Positions 10,334 to 22,545 of a stretch of 64,000 bases of DNA are shown piece after piece. Every line of letters starts with the position of its first letter. Positions within the stretch are counted from its first letter, which is position 1. The stretch spans positions 2,790,001-2,854,000 of the forward strand of contig CM034137.1 in assembly GCA_019914995.1 (NCBI GenBank), in the 5' to 3' direction. This DNA is from Acanthochlamys bracteata (Eukaryota > Streptophyta > Magnoliopsida > Pandanales > Velloziaceae). The position numbers and the translations under genes were made by a program. The notes under the pieces are model-generated. The model did no database searches. It saw only the letters and a list, made by a program, of their open reading frames with translations, and had not been told where the DNA came from.

Positions 10334-10853
10334 TGTTAATAAAGGTTTAGTTCGAAATTATTTAATAATTCTAAAATAATATTTATAAATATTTGAGCTT
10401 ATTTTTTTCATAATCAATTATTTTTTAGAGTTATTCTAAATTCGTCACATAATATTAAAATAAGCTGAGAGAGATCAGTTCAAAACATGGGCTAATTTTA
10501 AATTTATTGTTACTTTATTTAATACCATCATGATCCACTTTGTTATAGGACAAATAGTTTACTTCATTCATAATTGATTTGTTATTTCATTTAAGGACAA
10601 TCGTCCGTTTTATTGTAGGACAAATTTCCACTTTATTTAGAATAAATAGTCCCTTCATTTTATTTTTATTATAAGACAAATAATCCGCATCCGTTAATTA
10701 AAAAAATAAATAAATCGCTCTATGAGAGAACAGGTGTTAATAAAAAGTTTAATTTAATATTGCTTATTAATAATTTTGATATAATATTTTATAAAGTTTA
10801 GGACTCAGTTTTTTCATAATTAATTGATTTGGAAAAGAATTTTAATTTTGTCA
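10334..10853 (+). mobile_element. TRIM-like miniature LTR element, copy 2 (520 bp)
   Basis: Direct repeats at 10334-10447 (TGTTAATAAAGG to AAATTCGTCA) and 10735-10853 (TGTTAATAAAAAG to AATTTTGTCA) align along their length, including TTTTTTCATAATCAATTA / TTTTTTCATAATTAATTG. Two bases after the first is TAATATTAAAATAAGCTG, a decayed primer-binding site. The second is preceded by the purine-rich ATGAGAGAACAGG, a polypurine tract. LTRs of 114-119 bp and a non-coding interior of about 290 bp fit TRIM elements. It lies 5 bp (ACATG) from the divergent minus-strand LTR. Confidence 0.7.
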
Positions 10854-10859
10854 CTGCAT

Positions 10860-13800
10860 CCAATTCCACCGAATTCAGTTTTCTAAAATATACTTTTTAA
10901 CAATTAAAGGACACCTACTCTTGTATGCCCATAAAATAGTATTTTTTTATTTTTAATCTTCTTTCTTTCTCGAAACATAATTGGCTAAGTAATATTATTT
11001 TAGGATGCATTGTTTTGGCTTTAAAAATAAGTTTTTTAGAAGTGAATTTTTAAAAATAATATTATTAAAATTTGACATATTCTTTTTGTATTAAAAAATG
11101 AATTATAAGTAAATTTTATATTTTTTAATTAAAAATGAATTAAAAATAATTTATTAGTAAAAAAAAGTGATTTACTAGTAAAAAAGTATAGACTCTTAAT
11201 AGCTTTTGTGTACTTCATTTTCACCGTATGTTTTGGTATAGGTACTTGAAAATGGACGGTATACGACGGGAAATATTTAGTTTTATTGTTACAGCCACTA
11301 AAGATACACTATTATATTATGATATTTGAAAGTAATTTCTAACTCACTCTTATTTTAATTTTTTTTTTATAAATTTAATAATTTTTATAATATCTTTTAA
11401 ATTCTTATAATATTTTCTAAAATATAAAAAAATTATACGTAATAAAATCTTATTATTATTAGATAAAAAGGTGAAACTTATTTTTTTGTAATTTTTAAAA
11501 AAAAATTCTGAAAAGCTTTTTGAAAATACTGTCACACATTTCGGATATCTATGAAGTGTATCATATTTTGGCTTACCTCTAATTACTAGGTATCATTTAC
11601 CACTGTTTAAACAACGAAACCTGTAATGATGAAGATTTTTAATTTTTAAAATTTGTTTTCGTGGTACTTGAATATTTAACCTTGTTATGTAGTTGTATTT
11701 GAGAAGGATTAACTTTTTTACAAGTTTTGTTCTTAGCACATCAAATCAAATACTTAGGTCATGTTTGATACATATTTAACAGCTTTTCGAAAACTATTTT
11801 ATATTTTATATTTTATAAAAAATTTTATAATATTTTAAAATTTTATTAATATTTAAAAGTACAAAAAAATTTACACATAAGAATTTATTATTTATTACTT
11901 TATTGTTTTGTTAGACAAAAGTAAATTTATTTCTAAATATTTTTAAATAATTTATTTTTTAAAAATTTATAAGCTTTTCTAAACCGTCTATTTAATATTT
12001 TAGAAAGAACAAGAAGGCGTTTTGGTAGTGTTTATGAAATAAAATTTTTCTAAAATAAAAAATATTTTTTATTTTTTAAAAAATAAATTTTATTTTTTTA
12101 CTTTTAAAAAAATAATAAAAATATATAATAAAAAAAATTCACTCTATAAAATTTTTTTACACTTTTTAAATTTTAAAATAAATTTTTTATATATTTATAA
12201 AATATATATTAAAAAATATGAAATAACAAAAAAGTTGATAAGTAGCGTTTTATCTCCCTTGGATTACAAGCTTATCAGCTCTTGTGAATGTGGGTATTGG
12301 AAATGGACCTCGGATAAACTTGTCTAGAAACGTGTGGGCCTTTTCATTTAACCCAAAGTCTAAATTGTTGCCCTTAAAGGCTTAAAGTTCGTTTGGATAA
12401 GCAATTAATTTAAAATTCCGATCAACACCGTAGTATCTTAAAATTACAAATAAAAAGCTATCAAAACCGTTTTAACTTTTGATAATTCTACAATAGTGCA
12501 TCTTATCTCTAAACTCATATTAGAAATTTGTATTTTAAATTTTAGTTTTTGCAAATTCAGAAATTTTTTTTACCGTGTTTGATGTTCTATCCCTAGTCAT
12601 TCTGTTTTTTCTATCATCTCTACTATTTATTATCAGTTTTTCTTTTCTTGCTAATCTTTCTAAATATTTCCAATTTTTTTCTTTCAATTTCTATCTTATG
12701 AGATATTTTTCTCAAAAGAAATAACATTTAAGTGAATTATTTTCTTAAAGTATTGAAAAGTACTTATTAGTATTAAAATATTTAAGTTAATATTTTTCCT
12801 TAAAAATAATAAATATTAATTATCAGACCAAGTTAGATTTTTTGTCTCTCCAATTCAACTCTATTCTTATGTACTTTCAGTTTTTCATTTTAAAAAAACT
12901 TTTCTGTAATACTTTAAAAATCATCTTTAAAATTTAAAAAATATGAATAATATACGTTATAAATTGTATATACATATTTTTTTAGTTTTATAAGTAATAT
13001 AATATAAATTTATTTTTAAAAAATTTCAGATTTGTTTTCTTTTCAAAAAGCACATTTTTAGCAATATCAAAAGGACCACTATACCAGCAACGCAAAAAAT
13101 CTAAATCAGGGACTAAGGTGTTACATTGGTATAAGTTATCCATAAATTAACAACTGTAGTTTAAATTAACTGTATTTAGATTGTTTGAAATTTTCAATTT
13201 TCTTACCAACGAGGAGTATGGTATATCGTGACCAACGCTTTTTATTTTGTTGTTGGGTTCTTAATCCAACTTTCCGACGTAACCAGAGGACCCTTGATAT
13301 ATTAGATAATAGATTATAGTACATAGAAGCAACAGTAACGATTTAACGATTGATTATTTATGTTATTGAATATCATACTTTAAGTTGATTGAAGAGATCA
13401 TAGCTAATGTGGAAGTACAAGTTCGGACTTTAGACAAATTTTAGTACATTGTTTTTATTTATGCCAGATAAGTGTGTAGTAGTGAAAAATACTCTTTATT
13501 TATTTGAAATAATGGTACTTGAACACATCAATAAAGCACTAGTTTGTTTATATTAATTTAAATTCTAGAATTCTAGGAGTAATTCCATCTTCAAGCATAT
13601 TACTAAAAGCTAGAGAGACATGTGGGGTACAAAGATGAACACAAGAAAAAAGGGAGTTAGGAAAAAAGGATAACTAATATTATTCATTGACCCAAGAGAT
13701 ACGTATATCAAATGTGTTCATTGAAGTTTTTCCATACAACTCCCGCAGTTATGATTAGATTATTAAATCACACGACAATTTGGGCCACAAATACAAGAAT

Positions 13801-13900
13801 GGCCCAGGCAACAAATACAACAATGGACCAATTTATTTATGAATGCTTGGCATTTCGCGCATGGTCCGTGTTGGAATGTTGTCCTCTGATGTTACAACTT
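10860..13900. repeat. AT-rich intergenic DNA with several MITE-like copies
   Basis: No gene was recognised. Blocks at about 11012-11170, 11330-11530, 11757-11990, 12020-12245 and 12855-13075 have the same TTTATTTT/AAAATAATAAAAAT composition and TTTGG-type edges as copies elsewhere. The clearest is 12020-12245, which begins GGCGTTTTGGTAGTGTTTAT. The DNA between blocks, such as 12246-12850 and 13080-13900, shows nothing assignable. A 73-codon frame at 13712-13933 is not supported. Confidence 0.5.
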
Positions 13901-13902
13901 TT

Positions 13903-14178
13903 GGGCATGTTTACTTATTTTTGTAAAAAATAAATTCTTATTTTTTACAAAAATTTTATTTTACAATTTATTTTCAAAATAAAGTAAATACAACAAAATA
14001 ACACAAATGTTTGCCAAAATTTTACTTTCAAAACTCAAATTTTAAAATTAAAAACTTTACTTTCAAATTTCTCCTTTAATACAAAATTTAATTTTTTATT
14101 AAACTTACTTTTAAACTCCAAATTATTTTCTATAAATTCATTTTCAAAAAGTAAGTTCAACGTTAAGTAACCATGCCC
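13903..14178. mobile_element. MITE with GGGCATG terminal inverted repeats
   Basis: The left end GGGCATGTTTACTTATTTTTG and the right end, whose reverse complement reads GGGCATGGTTACTTAACG, form imperfect terminal inverted repeats of about 20 bp around AT-rich non-coding DNA. Length is about 276 bp. A clear target-site duplication was not visible, so the superfamily is undecided. Confidence 0.6.
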
Positions 14179-14224
14179 CCATGTCATGGTATTCTTTTCT
14201 AGTATTGTTTTGGATTGACCATAA

Positions 14225-15035
14225 TGTTGGATTAATAGTGAGTAAATTAATTTAATATTAAATAAAAATAAGATAAAAAAGAGATAAATATACTAAAGAG
14301 TTTTATAATTTATTGGCTTAAGTTTTTGGGTTAGATTGAGCTTTTTAGTGTATGAATCGGACCCTTTGAATATATTATTTCGGTTATTCCTTTGGTATTG
14401 TATTTTCCTAATAAAGTAGTATTATAATCGATAGATTGGCAGAGAGCTCGATTCACGTAATAGCTCTCGCTGACAGTGGATGAACATGTTAAAAGTAGTG
14501 TGACTTACATAGGGCTTCCGCAAGGTGTGAGTGATGATTTGGAGCAAGTTGAGTTCTGATGGCTGACTTTTGGCTGCGTAAACGGTGCACAGGCGAGGCG
14601 ACCGACGCATGTTATAACTCTAACTGATAGTGCGATGATCATGTTAATAACAGTATGACTCACATGGGCTTCCGTAAAATGTGAGTAAGAATTTGGAGCA
14701 AGTTAGGCTCTGATGGCTAGCTCTTTGTGTGCAGTAACGGTGCTCGAGGCCAAATGATTAGAATTTTGAACGATTGACGTACTTGGTACGCGATAGGATG
14801 TTCGGATGAGAAAAAATATAGACGGCTCACTCTTAAGAAAAAAATTATTGAGTTAAGAGTGAATAAATTAGTGCCATATTGAAAAAAGATAAAATGAGAA
14901 GAAAATTAATATATTAGAAAGTTTTATAACCATTGACTTAAGCTTTTAGATTAGATTGAATTTTATATTGTATGGATCGAATCTTTCGAGTGTATTATCT
15001 TGGTTAACTCTTCCGATTTGTATCTCTCTAATACA
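14225..15035 (+). mobile_element. Second TRIM-like element (about 811 bp)
   Basis: Direct repeats at 14225-14415 (TGTTGGATTAATAGTGAGTA...) and 14846-15035 (TATTGAGTTAAGAGTGAATA...) align over about 190 bp. Shared blocks include AAGTTTTATAA, TTGACTTAAG/TTGGCTTAAG, TTAGATTGA and GTATTATCTTGGTTA / ATATTATTTCGGTTA. Just after the first repeat, TAGTATTATAAT (14417-14428) resembles a decayed tRNA-Met primer-binding site. An A-rich/purine stretch precedes the second repeat. The 430-bp interior is non-coding and contains its own duplication. Confidence 0.65.
14460..14755 (+). repeat. 154-bp tandem duplication inside the TRIM-like element
   Basis: The units start ATAGCTCTCGCTGACAGTG (14460) and ATAACTCTAACTGATAGTG (14614). 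They run in parallel through ACATGTTAA/TCATGTTAA, GGGCTTCCG, TTTGGAGCAAGTT, CTGATGGCT and AACGGTGC. They are markedly less AT-rich than the flanking repeats. No coding signal is evident. Confidence 0.8.
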
Positions 15036-16810
15036 TAGTTTGTGTAAATTTTATCTATGTGGATTGTATAGTTGGAGAGAGATTAGAATGATTTTTTCTT
15101 TTCCATGATAGATGATTCCTTGAAAATAATAATATTAGGACTACCGCTTTGATATTATCTTCTTTCCTATTTCTTCATTTCTACAGAATAAATGGATACC
15201 AATGATGTTACCCTTGAAAAAGAGGTGCACAATAGGAAGCACCTCTAGTAGTCTTGGTCAGTTTTTATGTAAAAGTCTTGTTATCTATTTATGAAGATAC
15301 TAAAAAACCTTAACTTTTCGAGAATCCACAAGGCTTATATAAAACCATTTCTACACAAGCTTTTCTAGGCTTGCATTTTGTGAAAGTGATTAGAGTTCAT
15401 TTGGCACGGGCATAGTTCTCCCGTTCAGTTCCATGCGACTTCCCTTGTACTTGCTTCTTAGTTTGCAACAAATACAATTTCCAGCGGTTAGCAAAATAAA
15501 AGTAATTATGAAGTCTCATTTTACTACAATAATCGAGATCAACACACATAACTTTTCATTTTTTTTTTTTTTTTTTTTTGAATTCCCCATTCTCATCAAA
15601 TCTTATGTATAGTAGTATTTTCTTCGCTTCAATGCAAAGAAAGATTGGAGTTTTCCATGACAAGATGCGCATTATAGCTTATGGTCATCTAGAGCATGCA
15701 GTTAAAACGAACTTTTTTCACTGTAGAAACTTTTAGGTGGAAAATTTTGCTAATCATATTTGTTGGATGAGGAAATATGACATTTTCCACCATTCTGCTT
15801 GCACTTTTAATAATTCTATAATTATTTCAAGAACCTTATCAATAAAAGCTAAATGAAGTTTCTTTTTCTTCAAAAAAAAAAAACCCATGCAATAACATCA
15901 AACCCTATAGGCTACCTATTCCCTCGAGCACCAAAAGCAAAGAACTAAATCAAGCTAAGTTTCCGCAAAGGGAATTGCTCACAAACGTTCTATATTCAGC
16001 AGGGCCTATTAGCCAAAAAAAGGAACTTTTTTGTTTCAAGTTTTCGTTTTTCCTTTAGTTTTTTCATTAACAAATCACATAAATGATGAGATATTTAATA
16101 ATCATTCTTTCAACATATACCTAATCTTACTCTTAAAAAAACATCCACTTAATAAAAGACAATATTAACTTTTCTAATAGCCGCAAAACAATCTTAACGA
16201 TATAAAATTTATAAAATTAAAAAACTCAAACTTATGAATATAGATACTGTTGTTTCCGGTTTTTTAATAGCTCTACCATGTTTGTTTTAGGACACATATC
16301 CTTTATCGTTTTATTGGCAATGCAATTAAAAAGATTCAGCAACACAAAGGTAGCTGCCCGTTTTCCACTGCATAGCTAGCTATGCCTCATCCGTTTCAGA
16401 ATCTCAAATGATATTCTTTCTATATGAATGCAATTTATTTTGTTATTTTAGAAGAATAAGGCTAAAGTGCTGTGAAGCAGTATTATATGCACAACATGAG
16501 GGCATCTTAGTCTTTTAAACAAAAAATATTTTATATAATTTTTTTGTCCAATGTTATGATTAAATTAATATAAAAGTTTATTTTCAAATTGGCAAATCGG
16601 TTGCTTTTAGTTTTAAGGTTACTTCATAACTTATTGTCTTTAAATTATTATAGGTAACAATATATTCAAAAAAAAATTATTAAGCAATTTTTTTGAGAAA
16701 ATATTTAATAAGGCGAGAGATAGTGAATTAATTTATCGAGAGAATTATATTTCATTTATGCAGATAAAGTAGGTTCAAGTTTGTCAATCAGTGTCTATAT
16801 ACAGTTGTTC
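15036..16810. other. Unassigned intergenic DNA with a poly-T tract
   Basis: No gene or element was recognised. A run of 21 T lies at 15559-15579. Scattered A-runs occur near 15870 and 16130. Confidence 0.5.
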
Positions 16811-16814
16811 TATG

Positions 16815-17625
16815 CATAATTGTAAGAATCGGATCGAACATCGAATCGAAAAACTGTTCGGATTACGGTTTTCGAATTGACACGCCGAATTAACCGATCT
16901 AACCATCGGGTCAATAATATAAAAATAGTTTAAATCAATAATAATAACAATCACAGTGAAAAACTTACTGCCATCATGACAATAGTAATAATAATAGCAG
17001 TAGCAATCATAGCAAAAAATTAAAGTATTTTTACTATGGCATTACTATCAACAACAAATCACAACGAAAATTGAAGTATTGCCACTATGATATTACCACC
17101 ACCAACAACAATAATAACAACGAAAATTTCTAATTAGAAATATTTAAATAAATTAGAAGATTAGAAGAAGATAAAATTATAAAATAATAAATCATAAAAA
17201 AGACATAACTAATTTTTTTAATTATACATATTTGAGTCCGAATATTTTACAATATAAAATTTAAAAATCACTAACAATTGATATTTACAAATAAGATATA
17301 ATCAATTATATTTTTGCATTATCACATCCAAATACAAATTTAAAGTACATATAATTTTTCAACATAGAACTATTAATAATTATTTTTGCATTAAATAGAT
17401 CATCAATTTAAATTTTTTAAATTAATTTTTTAAAATTTTATTTAGCTCGGTTTGATCCGAACGGATGGGTCGATCAGATTAAAATGAGTCAAAAAAAATC
17501 GAAGTGGGCCGAAACGGATCAATTGTACAAACGATATTTTTACAAATTCGAACCGATTTACTATTCTGGTGGACGATTTCCGGATCGACCCGAACAGTTC
17601 AGTCCGGATCTGACAACTATAGTCT
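16815..17625. mobile_element. Possible hAT-like non-autonomous element
   Basis: The left edge AATTGTAAGAATCGGATCG (about 16820) and the right edge, whose reverse complement is AGTTGTCAGATCCGGACTG, form an imperfect inverted pair. Both ends are rich in GGATCG/CCGATC words and GGTTCGAACC-like motifs, while the 500-bp middle is AT-rich with CAACAACAATAATAA microsatellite-like tracts. This resembles plant hAT MITEs whose termini read TTGTCA...CCGGAC. No target duplication was found. Confidence 0.45.
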
Positions 17626-18003
17626 TATGACCTTGAAACGGAAGAGCCGATGTACCCAGTGATTCAATATATTATTCGCAGTATCAAATCCCATGCTAAA
17701 TTAATTAATTAATTACTTAAGAGTACGCATCTCACATATAGCACATATTTATTTTATTATCCAACTAACTTGAAATTATCAATAAGAGTGATTTATTAAA
17801 CGCACCAAATCAGTGCCCAATTTGGTCTAGCTCATCAAAATGAATTGTAACATAGCTTAATAGAGGTCCAACATTATCGGTAGCTAAATTTTAACATGGA
17901 ATTAAAGAGGTTGCAATTTCTATATGGTTACCAGCATACATTTGTTCCTAGCGTGTGGTAAGACAAATTCATATAATAGTGACTCGGCAAGTGTTGTACT
18001 ATG

Positions 18004-18331
18004 TAGGGGTGGCAAATTCAGACCCGACCAATGAACCCGATCCGAAAAGGTCAGGTTCAAGTCAATCTATTGTTGGATTTGGGTGGTTTTACAGATCGAT
18101 TCAAATTTAATTAAACAGATTCGGATCAAGTTCGGATTGATTCGAAAAATAATCCGTTTAATCCATATAACTACTTATATAATATATATTTTTTATAATT
18201 AAAAAATATTTTAAATAATAGCATAAGATTTGAATTTAATTTGTATACATATATTTATTAATTTATCATAATTCAACTAATATTTACTTAATTTATAAAA
18301 ATTATTATTTTTTCTTTTTAAATATATCATA

Positions 18332-18369
<38 letters not shown>

Positions 18370-18567
18370 AAAAATTAATATTTATTATTTTTATTTTAAT
18401 TATTAAATGAGTTGATTCGAATTTTATCCGGTTATTAAATAGGTTAGATTATGGTTGACAATTTTGACCTATATAAATAAATGGGTCGAGTTAAAATTGA
18501 ACTTTTTGAAATAATTATTATGTGGGTCGATCCAAAACCGACATAAAAATTTGAATTGCCATCCCTA
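18004..18567. mobile_element. hAT non-autonomous element with 8-bp target duplication
   Basis: The left terminus TAGGGGTGGCAAATTCAGAC and the right terminus TTGAATTGCCATCCCTA are terminal inverted repeats of the widespread plant hAT type (TAGGGGTGGCAA). The flanks GTACTATG (17996-18003) and ATATTATG (18568-18575) match at 6 of 8 positions, as expected for an aged 8-bp target-site duplication. The 564-bp interior is non-coding and includes a TA dinucleotide run near 18338-18364. Confidence 0.85.
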
Positions 18568-19870
18568 ATATTATGTATCAAGTGATACAAGTAGTAGAAA
18601 TAGGAGAAAGTTTTTAATTCACAATGAATTTAGAGAAGTTAAGATTTGTATATCAATGCCAATATAACTATTATTGTCCAATTTAAACCATGGGTTACGC
18701 AAATTAATATGTAGTTATACGCAAGTACTGTCCAATTTATGGAGCTGATTCAATAGGCTATATATATTAGTAGTTGAAATAGGAGTAAAATTTTTAAATT
18801 TTAACACAAAATTAAATAGGTTAAGATTTGTACATCATTTCAAACAAAGTTGTCAAAATCAAAATCTTAATTAGGATCATTAAAATTGAGTAAAATCGAA
18901 ACTTTTAAATAAGATCGTAAAATTTTACATACCGATAAATTTTATATTTTTTAATATCATTAAAAAAATTTCTAATATTAAAAACAATTACTACATTTAT
19001 AAATTTTATTTTTTTAAAATTATATATAAAAATCTCTCCATATTTTATAAAAAAATTTCAAAATTATACTTTTTCAGAAAACATTCTTAAACTTTATAAG
19101 AAAATCCTTCAAATTCAATTAATTACAAAATTTTCTTAAAAAATAAAATCGTACAAAATATTAAAATAATTGAAACTTACAGATTTTAAATTTAAATCGG
19201 GATTTGGTGTAATTTTACTTTAAAATATTTTACTTAAAATAAAATCGTTTTGGTAAAGTAAAATAATAAAATTATAAAATTTAAATTGAAATTTTGATAA
19301 TCTAATTGCAGATATGTACTCTTGTATTAATGAGAATTATTGTAGATTATATTAACATATAGTAGATTCGATAAGCCATCTGTAGTTGAATCTGCTAAAA
19401 TTTTTCACTTTAAGCATGCATGGAAGGTTAAAATTTGTGAATCATGATCATAATTTGTTGTCGAAGTGGGTATTAGGATAACCGTGGATATATGTAAACT
19501 ATTGCTGTAGGATTATTATAAGAGAAACGTGATGTTATAACCAAACATTAATAAGATGTATAAATAAGATCAATATAATAAATACTAAAAATATTATTTA
19601 GCTAACGTTTAGAAATGAATATTTTAAATACTTTAGTGAACTAAATACATAACCATCGAGTATTAACGTGGTGAGGAGTAAATTCGTCCAATTGATACAT
19701 AAATAGTGAATAATAACTCTTAAAATTACACTTTTTATCTTGAAACAAATTGGTTAATGATCAATAGTTGTAAATTAATTGTGTTAATAAACCACAAAGT
19801 TTTTCTATTGCAGCTCAGCTGGAACCATTCTGGAAAGCTCCTCATTCTAAAAGCGAAAATCAACTTTGGT
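18568..19870. other. Intergenic; possible diverged MITE at 18846-19305
   Basis: The stretch 18846-19305 starts TTGTCAAAATCAAAATCT and ends with sequence whose reverse complement reads ATTATCAAAATTTCAATTT, a loose inverted pair around AAAATCGTAAAATTTTA-type DNA. The rest shows nothing assignable. Confidence 0.3.
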
Positions 19871-20102
19871 GGATGTTTGAAAAAGCTTTTAATTTAATTT
19901 TAATTTTTATGTTTTTAATAAAATTTTTAAAATTTTTAAAGATTTTTTTAAAAATTAGAAAATATAAAAATTTTACATCGTAAAATTTTATTATTAATTA
20001 TTTTTATTATTTTGTGAAAGTAAAAAAACATAGAACTTATTTTTTAAAAATTTTAAATTATTTTTTTTATAAATTTTTTATAATAAGCACTTCCAAACAT
20101 CA
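19871..20102. mobile_element. AT-rich MITE with GGATGTTTG ends
   Basis: Left GGATGTTTGAAAAAGC and right GCACTTCCAAACAT (reverse complement ATGTTTGGAAGTGC) form terminal inverted repeats. The interior is nearly pure A+T. The same ends recur at 62796-63000 and, in altered form, at 25223-25403, so this is a family. Confidence 0.65.
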
Positions 20103-22365
20103 ATTATTGGTAATATCGAAACAATAAGATCCGATGTATATTATATAAAATTCTTTCTCAGAAAAACTAACAATAAAAAAAGATAAACTATAGATTTCTT
20201 TCAGGCAACAAAAGAAGATAATATATTTGGGTTTTTTTTCACTTCCTGTGTTTAACTTAGGTAAAAATTAATTTTTAGCTAATATTAATTTGGGTTGAAT
20301 AAATTCATAATTTAAGCTAATTTTTAAACTTGCTTTTATATTCTAATACATGTAAATCACAATTTTCTAATCTCTGTAAACAATTAAAGACAAAGTCACT
20401 TAGAACTCATTTCCAATATAATCAAACATCAAAACTAAAATTATTTCTAATAACTCAATTTTTAGAAAATTACTTCAAGGTAATAAAATGAGTCGTTAGT
20501 GATAGAATATCTCCTATGAAGAGCTTATCTTTTACTTTAAATAGTTGATATTTGCATAGCTTTTGAAAAAATTTTAATGGGTGAAATAGGACACACATAT
20601 GTAAATTGATAGATATATATAAATTTGAGCTGATATATATAGGTTCCAATAAAGAACCTATATAATCTTCATTCACAAAGATAAATCACCTTCTGAAAAA
20701 GTTTGCGCAAGTGAATAATTTGTTACCAAAATTCATGATTGTTGTTGACATGTATAACATATAACAAATGATTTTTATAACAAGCATAAATCATTTTTTT
20801 GGGAGAAGTTCCTACTTAGTGAATAATTTTGTTAGCAAAAGTCATCATTGTTGAGTAGGTATAACATATAACCGGAAAACAAGTACTAATTACGTACAAC
20901 AAAATCATGATCTCCAGGAATTTGTTCTTCTATGAAATGAATATAAAGTACATATGAGCAACATCCAATTTCAGTATTGTTTCTTTTTAACTGATAACAG
21001 GCACCGTTCAATCTTTTTCATAATAAAAAACCAATAAGCATGACGTTGCATCCTTATATGTGTCATCTTTAAGCTTCCTTCAGACGCAAAGAACTAGTAC
21101 CGCTTGTTTTGCTGCTAAGTAATGAAATGATACTTAATAATGTGGGTATCTTTCTTAAACTTTAAATATGATCAAAGTTATAATCAATAGATTCTCTTGA
21201 TTATATGTATTCTAGTGAAACGGATAGAAGAGGCCTTTGTGTGCAAGTGCTTTTCGACATTGGAACTTTAATTATTCTCTTACCCTTTCCCTTTTAGCAA
21301 ATTAACTTACTATATTAGTAATCAAGTCAAACTTATAAACTAGTATTAGTGACTTCATGCCTTTGTCAGTAGATTGGAGGGAAGTTACTTTCAGTAGGTT
21401 AGCTAAAAAATTATTGTTCGCTTCAAGTAAAAGTTTTTAAAAAATCATTATTTTCATTCTACAAAAGATTGAATAATTTACAAAAGACACCAACTTTGAA
21501 GTGCTTTACCAAATCACAAGTTTGAAGAAAACCATGAAAATTTTTACATATATTGATACGTAAATACTACCGAACCTAGAAGGCGCTCATTTTTGGACTC
21601 GACTTCCAATTGTAAGACATCCAAAAATAACGTACACGTTACTTTGTACCTACAACAAAAGGAGTTACTTAGATGCTGTTGATTTGCTAGTAGAAAGGAG
21701 GGCACTAAATCTGTTGAACTACATGCTTAATTTTTTTTTTTATTTAAAAAAAAAGCAAAAAGAAAACAGTAGTTTTTTCCACTACAACAAACGTATCGAG
21801 TGCTATTTATGTATTATATTTGTTAATATTCTTCTTCACTTTTTCCGGTAATATAAAGTATATTTTATTTCTTGATTATACAACTCTATAGATTACAAAA
21901 ATATGTACGGTTTCGAGCTTTACAATCAGAGATAATAATGGAGTGGGATTTCTTTGTTTTTTTCTTGACGATGATCATCGTGACAAAAGAAGGGAAGCGG
22001 AGAACAAAAATATTTCTGTGTGCTTACTTTATTTATTACAAGTTAATCACTTCACTGCAATACTATTGAAGGAATCCAACCAAAAAAATAAAGCGTATAG
22101 CTTAACTTCTTAAGCTAGGAAAAGCATCACTTACGTACACTTGTGCGAATAATCAAGCTGCTCTAAGGTCGGTAAAGTGATATATTGTGTTTTTAGATAT
22201 ATACTTGCCAATTAATAATGAGCAGTACTTTCTAATTGAAAGGATAGTGCCAAAAATGTAATTCAAATTTGAATTACATTATTTCTTGTGTTCTTACAAA
22301 AGAAAACATTGCCGGGAATTGGGTTGTTTCAGTTTTGCTGCGCTTTAGAATGAGAGGAAAGGGAT
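20103..22365. other. Intergenic DNA, nothing assignable
   Basis: Read in six frames for conserved motifs and scanned for inverted ends. A partial local repeat (GTGAATAATTTGTTACCAAAATTCAT near 20712 and GTGAATAATTTTGTTAGCAAAAGTCAT near 20819) was noted. No gene was recognised. Confidence 0.5.
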
Positions 22366-22545
22366 GTTTGGCCTTTTGAGAAAAAAAAAAATTATAATTT
22401 TTAAAAGAAGTTATATTTTTTTATCAAAAAAATAGTAAGTAATAAATAATACTTTGATCTTATAAAGTAAAATGTTTTTTATATTATTAAAATTTTTATT
22501 GAGAAATGTAAAATATAAACTTGAAAAGAAAAAAAATTGAAAGTT
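22366..22545. repeat. AT-rich MITE-like copy
   Basis: The left edge GGATGTTTGGCCTTTTGAG matches the GGATGTTTGG end of the family seen at 19871 and 62796. The interior is AT-rich with AATAGTAAGTAATAAATAAT. The right end is not clear. Confidence 0.45.

Noticed and set aside
18338..18364. TA dinucleotide run
   Set aside because: Simple sequence inside the hAT element; no independent meaning.
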